NCBI GenBank assembly: GCA_964019425.1
Contig: OZ025834.1
Location: 316,501-380,500 of the forward strand
Direction: 5' to 3'
From: Flectonema sp. DT1601
Taxonomy: Eukaryota; Euglenozoa; Diplonemea; Diplonemida; Diplonemidae
DNA: 64,000 bases
A model generated the notes under the pieces. It was not told where the DNA came from, did no database searches, and worked only from the letters and a program-made list of their open reading frames with translations. A program made the translations under genes and the position numbers. Numbering within the stretch: the first letter of the stretch is position 1; every line of letters starts with the position of its first letter. This document shows, one piece after another, positions 1-9,759 of the stretch.

Positions 1-282
1 TGAATTGGAGTATATTGCCATCCTCAGTCCCCAATAAGGAGAGAATCTGTATAGTATTGTCGCACTACTCCCTCCTCCATTCTTAATCATTTGACCCAGT
101 GGTGTTAATGCGTGTTCTGGATTTGACAAAACGACCAACCCTTTTCCCATTATTCCAGCAATGCAACCAGCCATGAATCCCTCAAGTGGTAATGCTAGAG
201 TGTTATCGATGATGAAGCCTCCTCCACTCTTCACTTTCTTCCATGCGACTGTTACCGTTGTTGTAAATAAAGTGACGCACAT
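1..282 (-). CDS. Partial gene at window edge, possibly mitochondrial-carrier-like
   Basis: An open frame on the minus strand runs from ATG at 282-280 to the left edge with no stop (94 codons seen). The peptide is hydrophobic and glycine-rich, with a segment LEGFMAGCIAGIMGKGLVV and, near the edge, ILYRFSPYWGLRMAIYSNS. The second segment recalls the LYRGFxPYxLR element at the end of mitochondrial carrier repeats, and the first recalls the opening AGxxAG helix. The PxD/ExxK/R signature is not clear, so the family is a weak inference. The ATG may be internal if an upstream exon exists. The remainder lies outside the window. Confidence 0.4.
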   Translation of the reverse strand, partial: MCVTLFTTTVTVAWKKVKSGGGFIIDNTLALPLEGFMAGCIAGIMGKGLVVLSNPEHALTPLGQMIKNGGGSSATILYRFSPYWGLRMAIYSNS

Positions 283-647
283 ATTGAATGAGTCTTGTCG
301 GAAATATGAATTTATTATAAAATAGTATTCCATTTAGTTATTAACATCCTGTTTAATTTAATAAGCCATTTGTATTATGTGGTGGATGCTGTCGTGACAA
401 AAGAAAAAAAGAAAAAACAGATAAAAATAATAAGAATAATTGAACCAACTACCACAACCGATGATCGAAAAAAAAAAAAAGTGATGAAACGCAATAATTA
501 CTACAAAACAGATTGATCGTATATTTTCTTAGTTTCCCAACTGCTACTCAAAACTGTTCAAATAATAAAGTGTGGGAATGAATTGCTTGCTGAGATGGGA
601 TCAGATCAGGCAAGACGCTGAAGGCAGTTGAAGGTTGAATCACTATT
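283..647. other. Intergenic, A/T-rich
   Basis: This stretch is AT-rich with a poly-A run near 470-480. I see no coding frame, RNA gene or repeat. It separates two minus-strand genes, so it should hold the upstream region of the edge gene and the 3' end of the LYAR-like gene. Confidence 0.6.
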
Positions 648-1229
648 TTAGAGTGCTTCCACCGCAGATTTGCTTAACTGTTTTATATTGTCGGTAATAG
701 TTTTATCAATCGAGGATCTGATAAGAGAATGAAGCACATCATCAGAACCCTTCGCAGATTCAAGTTTCTTTCTCGAGACGGTGAATGATACTCTGAGATC
801 CCCTGTCTCAGCTACTACGGATACGTTCTTTTCTTTTTTCTCTTTTTTCGGTTTTTTGAGCTTACGCTCTGGCTCAACCTTGGCTGGAGATTTCTTCTTT
901 GGAGTAGCTGGCTTACTGTCTGGTGTCCATTCTGGTGATGATAACTCACGAACTGGACTACGTCTACGTTTTACTTTCTCTCCTGCTGCTGCTGCCTGTG
1001 TTCTCTTTTCTTTGTTTTGCTTCTTTAACTCCTCTTGTTTCTTCAGCCAGTTTCCTGCGTACCGTTGAGTTTCTGAAACACATTCTTTGTGGTTGTCAAC
1101 TTCGTTAGTGTCAAACCTTGCATTGCAGTCGATACAGCTGAAACCATAAGTCCAGCATCGCTGCTGGTGAACTTTAATTTTCGGTTTTTTGATAACATCT
1201 CCGCATTTCTCACAACTGAATGAAACCAT
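648..1229 (-). CDS. LYAR-like: LYAR-like nucleolar zinc-finger protein
   Basis: A 193-residue protein begins with two C2HC fingers: C6, C9, H21, C25 and then C32, C35, H47, C50. This is the arrangement of the LYAR (cell growth-regulating nucleolar protein) family. LYAR proteins act in the nucleolus in ribosome biogenesis and nucleic-acid binding. A Lys-rich linker follows (residues ~65-135, with KKPKKEKKEK), fitting nucleolar targeting. The C-terminal part (~140-193) is mixed-charge and predicted helical. The product is about half the length of vertebrate LYAR, so the middle is shortened or a further exon is missed. The frame is uninterrupted and ends in a normal stop. The zinc-finger family call is strong; full orthology is inferred. 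Confidence 0.8.
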   Translation of the reverse strand: MVSFSCEKCGDVIKKPKIKVHQQRCWTYGFSCIDCNARFDTNEVDNHKECVSETQRYAGNWLKKQEELKKQNKEKRTQAAAAGEKVKRRRSPVRELSSPEWTPDSKPATPKKKSPAKVEPERKLKKPKKEKKEKNVSVVAETGDLRVSFTVSRKKLESAKGSDDVLHSLIRSSIDKTITDNIKQLSKSAVEAL

Positions 1230-1644
1230 TTGTTGAAATAATCTGAAGAATCAACCTGATAATAAATAAAACAGCATCACATAATAAGATTCTCACACCT
1301 ACTCAACAACATTAACACAATCCTGTAAAGAGAACGAAAAAGTACATCAAATACATGTCAAAGATACCAATTTCAAACACAAGTTATGTTTGTTGTTAGT
1401 ACACAAATTGAAAACTCAAACAGCCAGGGAACTGAGTTTTGAATTTCAATGATAATTTTTTTGTGATACCGAGAAAATCAGTTTAATTCTCACAAGACAA
1501 TCTCAAAAAAAAAAACCAAGTTTGGGGGGGGGAATCGGAAGAGGGGAGTAGACCACTTATGCAGCGAATACCTTTTTATACAACAAAAATAAATAAAACG
1601 TAATCATAATAATAATAGAGGTTTACATGGTAACCAGACAGGTG
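1230..1644. other. Intergenic spacer
   Basis: The spacer is AT-rich, with a short A-run followed by a G-run near 1505-1532. It lies between the LYAR-like start and the stop of the next minus-strand gene, so it should contain the LYAR-like promoter. No specific motif could be assigned. Confidence 0.5.
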
Positions 1645-4002
1645 TCACTGGTTTATATAATGAATTGAATGTTCTTTTATGAAATCAGCAGCTTTATCGG
1701 ACAAGTTTGCTGAAGTTTTCATAAACAAACCAGATTTATGAGTAATTGCTGGAAGTAACACATCATTCGAAGCTGATGATTGAAGTAGAGCCATAGCACA
1801 ACAACTCGTCCAGTAATTAAGTTTATCTTTAGATGGTGAACTGTCTCGTAGTTTTCTAAAATTAACACCAAGAAGTCGACAAGTCTTTTGAGTGCATCTC
1901 CAGCTACCATCTGAACGTTGTTCCTTAAACAACTTATCAACATTTATGGGTCCACAAATCTCATCTACAATGTCTTTCACTAATTCCGAAATAAGAATAT
2001 TAAGTTTTAGAGGTGTTGGTGTCTTGACAATCGGAACATGATCTGCCAGTAACAAACTACCATCAGTACTTTTATTTAAATATGGTGATGCCTTAGTAGG
2101 AAGCCTACCAGTCATCCTCAACATCCTAACATCTTGAGGTAAAGAATAACCATACTCCGCTGTTAGTATTGATGTACTTTCACTAATACCCTTACCTGAT
2201 GCAGTAATTACAGTGAGTGGTGTCACGAATCCAAAGGTAGTCGATAAACGGATGACTTCTTCGCTTTCTTTTTGTGTGAGTGCAGCTTTTCCAGTTTTAC
2301 CACAAAAGATCTGACCCGTCTTACTGGCTTTCCAACTCCATGAAGGCTCCACAAGAGTTCTCACTCTCTGAAATGCTGCAGAAATATGAGTTAATTGATC
2401 CAAAGGTTTCGCAGTGATTACTCTCAGTTTAGTATTCGCAGCTTCTAATGGCTGGACGTGAGTAGTTACAGAAATCTCTCTCTCTCCAAGAAGACCTGAT
2501 AAGTTAACAGTTGTATTGCCAGTTAATTGATCGCTTGTGAAGGCATGCAATACCTGTCTTTGATTTATAAAGGGAACTTTGACTGCTGAAAAACATTTTC
2601 TGATGTGTGACAAACTGTCGGCTACGTCACCTTCCATCCCTGCACCTTCAAGAGAAAAGTCAATAGTGACATTCGACAAACACGGTTTTGATACGTCTCT
2701 AATTACTTCTAATGTTTTTGAAGTTATTTTTGATGTGTTAATCATGTGACTAATACCACCACTCACCCGAGAGAGTTCGTCAATAAACAGTTTGTCTGCG
2801 CCTGGTGATATCCCAAAGGCTATAACCCTCGAAGAATCCGCGTGATCTCTAACAAGCTGAAGAGTCTCCCTCTCACTATTTGCAGGTGAATTACAATACA
2901 GCATCACCTGGCGTGTGTATCCTCGGTGTAGGTCAGCTTTATAAACTTCATTAAGACAAGGAAGAATATCTGCTGAAGTTTCTTTTACAGAAATACTTTT
3001 CAACATATGCAAGGCTAATTCTATGTTTTCGTCTGTGTTTTTAACTGGCTTTTGACTGAGTGATTCACGTTCAGGTTTATCACCACCAAAAAGATAAATG
3101 TTGAAGAGAGCTGATGAAGGAAGAGCCAGAACACCATACGTGACAGCTTCAACTACGGAGGTAATGTGCTGGTGCATGCTACCAGAAATGTCGATTACGA
3201 ATATAAATTCTGAATTAGTAATTGATAAGTCGTCATCATCAAGACCAAGTTGCGTTAAATTACTGATCGTAGGATGGATTGCTACTGATAAAACAAAACG
3301 TTCCTTTGAATCAATGTCGTTGGCTATCGCCTTTACGATATCTATCTGAAGCAAATCATTACTCCGAACGGTATCGTAGCTGAGCGTGATATCTTCATCG
3401 AGTTGTAAGTCACTTTTCCATGCAATACTACCTGTGCTATCAACTTTGTTTATACGAGCACCTTTCAACGCTGGTATTTCAATATTTTTTATATCAGTCA
3501 GTGCCTTAATGTTGCAATTTACGCTCAGCTGTCTTTGAAATGCGATTGCCGGAGAGTATTGGAATCTCTTTTTCCAATCGGTAATCTCACCTCTTTCACG
3601 TCCCCACAATGACCGTTGGATTGTTATAGAATTGTGAATATCAGCACACGAGACTTCTTTATATAAAGTTTCTTTTATAATTAATGTACTTAAAGGATGT
3701 AGATCAAAGGGAAGCCTTGCCGATAGGACTCCAGGTGGGTTTAAAATTGTTTTTGTTTGGGGAAGTACTCCGCTGCTGATTCTGTTTTCACCTGAGGTAG
3801 CAGTCCAGCGTAATAATTCCCAACCCTCTAAATTACTGACCAGTAAAACAGTTTCTGGGTACTTACCGATATGAAGGTATTCATGTGCTAGTGTAACTCT
3901 ACACTTCCCATCATCGATAGAAATGTCTATTTTTCCGCCTACAAATGTAAACGGAGCTGGATTTCCATCCAGCCCGATGATATCTGCAGCTGTGATGTGC
4001 AT
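1645..4002 (-). CDS. VIT and von Willebrand A domain protein (VWA5A/ITIH-like)
   Basis: This single-exon frame encodes about 785 residues from the ATG at 4002. Its opening, MHITAADIIGLDG, fits the start of a VIT domain. The frame can be extended to an ATG at 4083, but that adds a low-complexity leader. Residues ~1-140 form the VIT domain. The vWA domain follows, with the metal-binding MIDAS motif FVIDISGSM at ~residue 265-275. The C-terminal ~100 residues include an LFKEQRSDGSW element seen in VWA5A/PARP4-type proteins. No signal peptide follows the chosen start, which favours a cytosolic VWA5A-like protein over a secreted inter-alpha-trypsin-inhibitor heavy chain. Such proteins bind partners through the metal site. 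The exact function is unknown. Confidence 0.8.
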   Translation of the reverse strand: MHITAADIIGLDGNPAPFTFVGGKIDISIDDGKCRVTLAHEYLHIGKYPETVLLVSNLEGWELLRWTATSGENRISSGVLPQTKTILNPPGVLSARLPFDLHPLSTLIIKETLYKEVSCADIHNSITIQRSLWGRERGEITDWKKRFQYSPAIAFQRQLSVNCNIKALTDIKNIEIPALKGARINKVDSTGSIAWKSDLQLDEDITLSYDTVRSNDLLQIDIVKAIANDIDSKERFVLSVAIHPTISNLTQLGLDDDDLSITNSEFIFVIDISGSMHQHITSVVEAVTYGVLALPSSALFNIYLFGGDKPERESLSQKPVKNTDENIELALHMLKSISVKETSADILPCLNEVYKADLHRGYTRQVMLYCNSPANSERETLQLVRDHADSSRVIAFGISPGADKLFIDELSRVSGGISHMINTSKITSKTLEVIRDVSKPCLSNVTIDFSLEGAGMEGDVADSLSHIRKCFSAVKVPFINQRQVLHAFTSDQLTGNTTVNLSGLLGEREISVTTHVQPLEAANTKLRVITAKPLDQLTHISAAFQRVRTLVEPSWSWKASKTGQIFCGKTGKAALTQKESEEVIRLSTTFGFVTPLTVITASGKGISESTSILTAEYGYSLPQDVRMLRMTGRLPTKASPYLNKSTDGSLLLADHVPIVKTPTPLKLNILISELVKDIVDEICGPINVDKLFKEQRSDGSWRCTQKTCRLLGVNFRKLRDSSPSKDKLNYWTSCCAMALLQSSASNDVLLPAITHKSGLFMKTSANLSDKAADFIKEHSIHYINQ

Positions 4003-4344
4003 TTTGTTTGTTTTATTTTTATTTATTTTTTTTAAATCATCAGCTTCTGATGAGGGAGATGAGATACACAAAAGGAACAACATTACTTCAGATAATTATT
4101 AACTGACGACAGCATAGTAAATGATAATAATATAATACCGCCTTCAAAACGTAAACGTCTGATGTTATCGAGTTGCTGTTGTTCTGATGAGAGGAGAATG
4201 ACATTATGGAATCACTACGCAGGTGTGTAACTTTTGAATACAAAGAACCGTAAATCTGATTGTAGTAAATGAGACTAACAAATGTAGTCGGTGATCGTAA
4301 TAATAAACAAGTGGCGCAGTCTTTGTGGCAGCCAGTAAAAGGTT
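4003..4344. other. Intergenic spacer
   Basis: This short AT-rich spacer lies between the VIT/vWA gene start and the end of the RRM gene. No independent coding evidence was seen; small frames here look fortuitous. Confidence 0.5.
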
Positions 4345-5248
4345 TCATCGGATCGCTTTCCCTCCTCCCTTCCGATTTCCTTTTTTCCCTTTCTTACCGT
4401 CACCCTTTCCTTTTCCTTTTCCCTTTCCCTTGTCGCCTCCTTTTCCCTTGTCACCTCCCTTCATACCTTTTCTGTCGCCTTTTCCTTTTCCCTTACCACC
4501 CTTTTCTTCTTTCGACTGTTTTGTTGTTGGTTATTCATTTTGTACTCCCGAAAACAATTTAAACATAAATAAATAAAAAATAAAACAGAATAACACACCT
4601 GAACCTTCATAGGTGGTGGCTCCACCACAGTTAAACGAGATGAGTGAAGCATCGCACCATCAGTTTCCTGAGATTGTTAACGTGCTATAAAATATGATAA
4701 AGAACATACTAACAGAAAAAGCTTTGAAATCATACTTTGAGTGCTTTCTTAGCAAATGAGGGATCGGAGAAGCGAACGTAACAGCGGCGAGTGTTGTCAT
4801 CTCTCTGTTTGATGGAGCAGGTGAGAACATTTCCGTGAGGTTCCATTAATTTGCGAATATCTGAATCACTTGTGGCGGCTGAGATATTTGTCACACAGAG
4901 TTCAGATGTTTTACCAGAACTGGGTCCCGCACTGATTGTCGACCCAAACAATAAAGTTCCGTCAGTTTCGGAAACAGCTTCTGCAGCAGAGGCCTCGTCC
5001 TTATATTCGACCATAGCCATTCGTGTGCTCCAATCAACAGAGACGGATAGGACTCCCTTTAATCTCTTTTTTAACTCTTCCGTATATATCGTTTCTAACT
5101 TTCCCTCTAAATTTCCAACCACGACTGTTGATTTTGCTCCTTCTTCCTCTTCTTCTTCTTCGCTGCTACTTTCGCTGGAAGATTTTGTTTCATCGTCGTT
5201 GTCCTCATCTCCCTCGTCTACCTTATCTTCCCAAGTCCTCTTCGACAT
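4345..5248 (-). CDS. Nucleolin-like two-RRM protein, three exons
   Basis: Exon 1 (5248-4736) encodes an acidic Ser/Glu-rich N-terminus (residues ~5-37), RRM1 (~40-106) and most of RRM2. It ends at a GTATGA donor within the KKALK helix. Exon 2 (4667-4599) follows a CTCAG acceptor, completes RRM2 (ETDGAMLHSSRLTVVEPP) and ends at GTGTGT. Exon 3 (4515-4345) supplies a tail of GKGKGD-type Lys/Gly repeats and the stop. All junctions are phase 0, giving about 250 residues, with introns of 68 and 83 nt. An acidic N-terminus, tandem RRMs and a basic glycine-rich tail match nucleolin design, implying a nucleolar RNA-binding role. The tail uses Lys-Gly rather than Arg-Gly. The second acceptor has a weak pyrimidine tract, so that junction is less certain. 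Confidence 0.7.
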
Positions 5249-5656
5249 GTTTTTATTTTATGAAACTTTTTGTAATTGTGAATAATAGTGTTGAAGGGAA
5301 AGATCATTCAATCATAAGATAAGCGATCACGAGTGAGCTTTATTGGAGTACAGCCAACGATGGGGAAGGCAAACTCAAACAATAATAAAATTTTCGAAAA
5401 AAAAAACTTAAGTTAGAAAATTGTGTACGAGAAATAAAATAAATAACTAGAGAGGATGGATAGACGGGTAGATACGACAGTCAGTCTATCACATTACGTG
5501 TTGCGCATCACTGATACGGCAAACTAAAGTATCATAAAGCAGCCAATAGAGGAGGGAATCAACCGTCAAGCAAGGGGCTAGATTTTATTTTTTTTTTGCG
5601 AGATTGATACAAAAGTTTTTTTTTGTTTTGTTTTTAATTTAATCACAGTAAGATAG
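5249..5656. other. Intergenic spacer
   Basis: The spacer is AT-rich, with A- and T-runs near 5397-5405 and 5588-5596. It is upstream of the RRM gene and downstream of the next minus-strand gene. No RNA gene or repeat was recognised. Confidence 0.5.
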
Positions 5657-6893
5657 TTATCTGCTTTCGGAAATGTACAATCGACCTTCAAGTTGGGGGG
5701 CAGGACTCAGTATGTTGGCCGACGTCACAAACCAAGTATATACCCGGTAATAAACCCCTATAAAAACAATATAAATAACAACCTCGAGAATTTTTGATAA
5801 ATCACTTCCATTAACAAGTAATTTAATCGGAGGTAAATTGCGTCGTTTTCTAGTTTTTCTTTGTTTCGGTTTTAAGTCAGCTGGCGTCGTTGTATTTTGT
5901 TTTGGTTTTTGTTTTATTTTTTTTGGGAGCTTAGGTGCTCGTTCGTTATAAAGCCACTGATCTACATATAATGTCATCAGTACAACTGTATTTCCCTTTA
6001 CATCACTTCTGAGTTTCCTGTATTCCGAAATAAGCAACTTCAACACAGAACGAGACTGACAGAAAATATGAAGAATTTGCTTTTTGAATTCCGGGTAAAG
6101 AACTGCTTTTGTAGATTTGATCGCTCCAATTAATTTCTTTTTCAGAATTCTGTTCGCATCGTTTGAAGTGAATTGTGATGAACCTTTATAATGGAAAGCT
6201 CTAGTGACGCTTACTCCAATGACAGTGTCATCAGGGAACTTACAGACGTAGTCAGTAATAGCACTGTTAGGAGGGTAGTAGTTAACTTGTGTTTCTGTTG
6301 CAAGAAGTTTAGCACCCCAAACTCGATGGAGGAATTCAAGAGATAGTATTTCAGAACGAACTGAATTGCCTCCCGCATTTGGAGTGTCTCTAAGCTTTGC
6401 ACCGTCTGGTGTTACAAACACACCATTGTAACCACTTCTCACAGCATCTTGTTCAGGTGTTAAGTTTAATCTCAATGCGGAAACAATCATTCCAGGAAGG
6501 TTTATATTCTCAATACGCTTCTTCAGCTCGTTCACAGTAACTTTCGGAGCCCCAGCACTGAAACTCTCGGATAGGTATATTTCCTTCTTCGACTCCAAAA
6601 GTCCCAACGCTTGCTTTAATAACTTTGCGCTGGATCTTTCCTCGATTCTTCGTCTTGGATGTGGTTCGGTGCGTCGCTGAGACTTGTAACATGGGCAAGT
6701 CAAAAAGAGACGCCTGCGGGAGGCATCCGCAAACACAGGCCCCGCAGAAAAGAGAGCAGCTGCTGGAACCAGAACTCGATGTAATTTCCGACGAACATAG
6801 CGACTGTCCACTCAACGAGCTGTCGTACACTTCCTGAGAACATGACGAAGACGAAGACGATGATGACGACGAAGGAGGGTAGCTTCCAGACAT
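5657..6893 (-). CDS. Unrecognised protein with C-terminal membrane segment; start unresolved
   Basis: The long frame (6811-5657, 384 codons) opens at a GTG and has no early ATG. A good ATG at 6893 lies in a different frame that begins with a Ser-rich run. The two are probably linked by a short intron near 6660-6840 that I cannot place, or by a sequence error. The conserved-looking core (~115-260) includes NSVRSEILSLEFLHRVWG, SAITDYV and IGVSVTRAFHY. The spacing of acidic and TR residues loosely recalls PD-(D/E)XK nuclease folds, but this is only a suggestion. A basic linker (KQRKTRKRRN) precedes a hydrophobic stretch near the C-terminus (VVIYIVFIGVYY) that could be a membrane anchor. I do not recognise the family. 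Confidence 0.55.
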
Positions 6894-7677
6894 TTCTTTT
6901 TTATAAATAATTTAATTGGCAAAAAATGAGCTGCAAAACCGAATTATTTTATTATACACATCCAGTCACACTACCACAGCCATCTGTAACCTCACGCAGT
7001 TGGTGGTATTGTCACCGATTCGCATATTATAGATGTGTTATGTGTTGACAGATAAGAATAATTCCAACTAGTTAAAATAAGGGAAGTGAAGGAGTGAATA
7101 AAAGAAAAAGAGACCAAAAGTAAAAATGTTACTGATAGATGTCTTTCCATGGACCACAAAACGTTAGAGCGGCGCTGAAAACATATACATCAGTCTTTTT
7201 TTTTTTTTTTTTTTTTTAAATTCTTCGGTTGCAAAGTGTATCCTCACTGTTCATACTGCCACGTGAACAAAAATAAACATTTGTAGCTCGGAAAAACAGA
7301 ACAGTCAAGGGTACGCCGAGTAACAAAGAAAGAAATGTTCGCAATATTTTGTTTGGTGCGAATCATGTTGAACAGATCGAATCAAAAACAGGGGTAATAA
7401 AACTAACTGGGAGGAGAACGAGATTAATTTAAATAATTAGAAAAGTGCGAAAATGGCTTAAGAAGCAAAGGTCTGTTCCACTTGACCATTTCTACAAAGA
7501 GAGAGAAGAACGCTACTACGCCCAACAGTCGTTTGTAAAATGGTCGAATGCAAAACATCACCTGGCTGTCAATGTAGTCCATATTCACACTTAACCCTTC
7601 CTTTGAAGAAGTTTTTTTTATTATTTTTTTTTTTTTACTCTCTCACTTTTTTTTTAAATTGTCATTCATATTTATAA
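6894..7677. other. Intergenic, no gene seen
   Basis: This AT-rich stretch has a pure T-run at about 7196-7217 and another T-rich block at 7610-7660. No credible coding frame or RNA gene was found. The upstream control region of the 5657-6893 gene should be here. Confidence 0.5.
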
Positions 7678-7711
7678 CATACTCGTGCCCCTTTCAAGGG
7701 GTACGAGTATG
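7678..7711. repeat. 34-bp near-perfect palindrome
   Basis: Two 16-nt arms, CATACTCGTGCCCCTT and AAGGGGTACGAGTATG, flank a 2-nt centre and differ at one position. The palindrome would form a strong hairpin in DNA or RNA. It is isolated, with no neighbouring gene on this strand. Its role is unknown; it could be a transposon footprint or a regulatory inverted repeat. Confidence 0.7.
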
Positions 7712-8434
7712 CCATCAGTAACAACTATTTTCCAGAGACCACTTTCTCACTGGCTGGGAGACTTTGCACAACAGGATTATCTTTTTGTGAATCGCTCGAG
7801 AAGCATGGAGACGTACTTTTACACATGGCTAGTGATGCAAAAGGGTAACGTCTCCTTGCAAGATTTCCCTGGTACACCCTTCATTCGGTGTCGCAAAAAA
7901 AGAAAAAAGAAAAAGAAAAAAGAGAGAGCGAGAAAACTGGCTTATGCATTCTTAACTATCTTATTTGTGCTTTTTTGTTTTTGTTTTTTTTTTTTTAAAT
8001 CTTTTTTTTTTAAATCTTTTTTTTTTTAATCTTTTTTTTTTTTTTAGAACAGGCAGAAATATTCATCATTACTACAGAATCAACGGAAGTTACCGTAGAA
8101 TCGACAGAAGTTACCGTAGAATCGAAGGCACACCCAACTCAAAAGCACACGCAGGGAATTCGGAGTTAAACGCCCCCATAGCACAATTGATGGACCTTAG
8201 GTAACGATGTTTTTCCCATTCAATTTTTTAGTTTGTGGAGGGGAAAAGAGGGAAAAAAGGGGAAAACTTATAAATATAAAAACATAGCGAAAACGCGATG
8301 TCAGCTTTCAAGTCAGGAACGATCCCTTTCAATAAAACCCGTATTCGCCTCGAAAGAGGAATGGTGAGTTTAATGTTGGTTGGAGACGCCGACAAGAAAG
8401 TGACAGGAAAAGAGAAAATGCGAAAAACAACAAC
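7712..8434. other. Intergenic with T-runs and a short 21-bp tandem repeat
   Basis: T-runs fill 7986-8045. At 8076-8124 a 21-bp unit (AGAATCGACAGAAGTTACCG plus T) is present about 2.3 times. Plus-strand frames here are compositionally odd and lack any domain, so I do not call a gene. Confidence 0.5.
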
Positions 8435-9499
8435 TTAAGGTGACGTGGAATACGGATCGTGTTGGTATGTTTCTGGATCTGTTGGTGTGAAACTACATCC
8501 TATCTGTTCTCGACTAAAGTAGCTTTGATCTGTTCTTACATCAGTGAATGAACACTCACTAATAGAATAAGTGTTACTGCGAGGAGTACTACAAGGGATG
8601 TATGACTCACTAAAGTTTGAATAATGTGATTCTGTTGTTTCCTTTGATTCACACGGAACACAGAAAAATGAAAAATCTTCACTCGCATCAACAGGACGGA
8701 ATGGAAGTTGACTAAACTTACCGAGAAACATAAATCTTGTACAGTCATCCCATCTGCTGAGTTCATACAGAAATCGAGAATCGTACGAAAACAAAACAAC
8801 TTCCGCGGATGGCAACATCATTTGGAGACACTCTCCGTTCAACAATGGAAGCTGTGGCTTGACACCAACTGCCTCCTCACGTTCAGTCCAAATGTTCCAA
8901 ATATATTCACACCTCGTGAGACTAATTAATAGATCCTTAGAGAAGTAAAACATTCTAATTTTCCAGATACCAAATACTTTGCTAAAAATTGAATTATCAC
9001 ATTCTGTGAACTCTTTGTGTGTTGGAAGTAATGAACTCATTGAAAGAACTTCTAAATCTAACCCGAGGATCTTGATTGTTTCACTAATGTTTCTAGCTCT
9101 ACTGCGGTAGTTTTTGTTCCTCAGTTTCCCTCCACTGATTGCGAGAACTCTTCCAACGTGTGAAGGGTCTTCCTGTAGATCACGTACTTGGAATCTGGTT
9201 TTCATTTCCTCCTTGAAATTGTGAAGCCAGTTCTGAAAAACCTTATTGCTGACGAGCTTTTCACCATCGCTGATCATCAACGTGAGAAGTGCTCGTCTAA
9301 GAAAGACAATAAGTTCATCAGATTCACACGGTTGATCAATCTTACTGAAGGCGTCTAAAATAGATTTGATGTGAGCAATCTTCTTCTTCTTCAACTCTGG
9401 GTTGATATCAACACACGTTCCGTATACTCTCGTGTATTCCTCACCAACAAGGTTTTCAAGGTACCTCATTCCAGAAACCATTTTATTAGTTAGTTGCAT
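8435..9499 (-). CDS. Unrecognised 354-residue protein
   Basis: A complete frame starts at ATG 9499; an internal ATG at codon 7 (MVSGMRYLEN) is an alternative start. The first half is mixed-charge and helical, and the middle has a hydrophobic/aromatic stretch (IWKIRMFYFSKDLLISL). The last ~70 residues are Ser/Thr/Tyr-rich and probably disordered. I see no signal peptide, convincing membrane helix or known motif. Ordinary amino-acid use and a 355-codon frame in AT-rich DNA argue for a real gene. It follows the minus-strand orientation of its neighbours. Confidence 0.6.
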   Translation of the reverse strand: MQLTNKMVSGMRYLENLVGEEYTRVYGTCVDINPELKKKKIAHIKSILDAFSKIDQPCESDELIVFLRRALLTLMISDGEKLVSNKVFQNWLHNFKEEMKTRFQVRDLQEDPSHVGRVLAISGGKLRNKNYRSRARNISETIKILGLDLEVLSMSSLLPTHKEFTECDNSIFSKVFGIWKIRMFYFSKDLLISLTRCEYIWNIWTEREEAVGVKPQLPLLNGECLQMMLPSAEVVLFSYDSRFLYELSRWDDCTRFMFLGKFSQLPFRPVDASEDFSFFCVPCESKETTESHYSNFSESYIPCSTPRSNTYSISECSFTDVRTDQSYFSREQIGCSFTPTDPETYQHDPYSTSP

Positions 9500-9759
9500 T
9501 GAAGTTGAATTTCGTCTATGGAATAATTATTAGATAAAACACACTTATAATAATATTTTCAACGAATTAATTGACGTCACAGGTGCAATCACGTTCACAG
9601 GTGAACGTGATCGAATGTTTTCCTGAACAAACATACAACAACAAAAAAAAAAAAAAAAAAAAAAAAAAACCCTAAAAACAATTCATTGAGTGTGTCACTT
9701 TCCATTCATTCCTCTCAGCAGTAGGAATATTAAAAGGCTAGAAAAGCACACTGAGAATA

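Noticed and set aside
4461-4652. Independent small minus-strand gene
   Set aside because: Its first 23 coding residues complete RRM2 when spliced to the upstream exon; the rest is intron and wrong-frame sequence.
7685-8204. Plus-strand frames of 114 and 79 codons
   Set aside because: They run into A- and T-tracts, show no domain and lie opposite to the local gene orientation.
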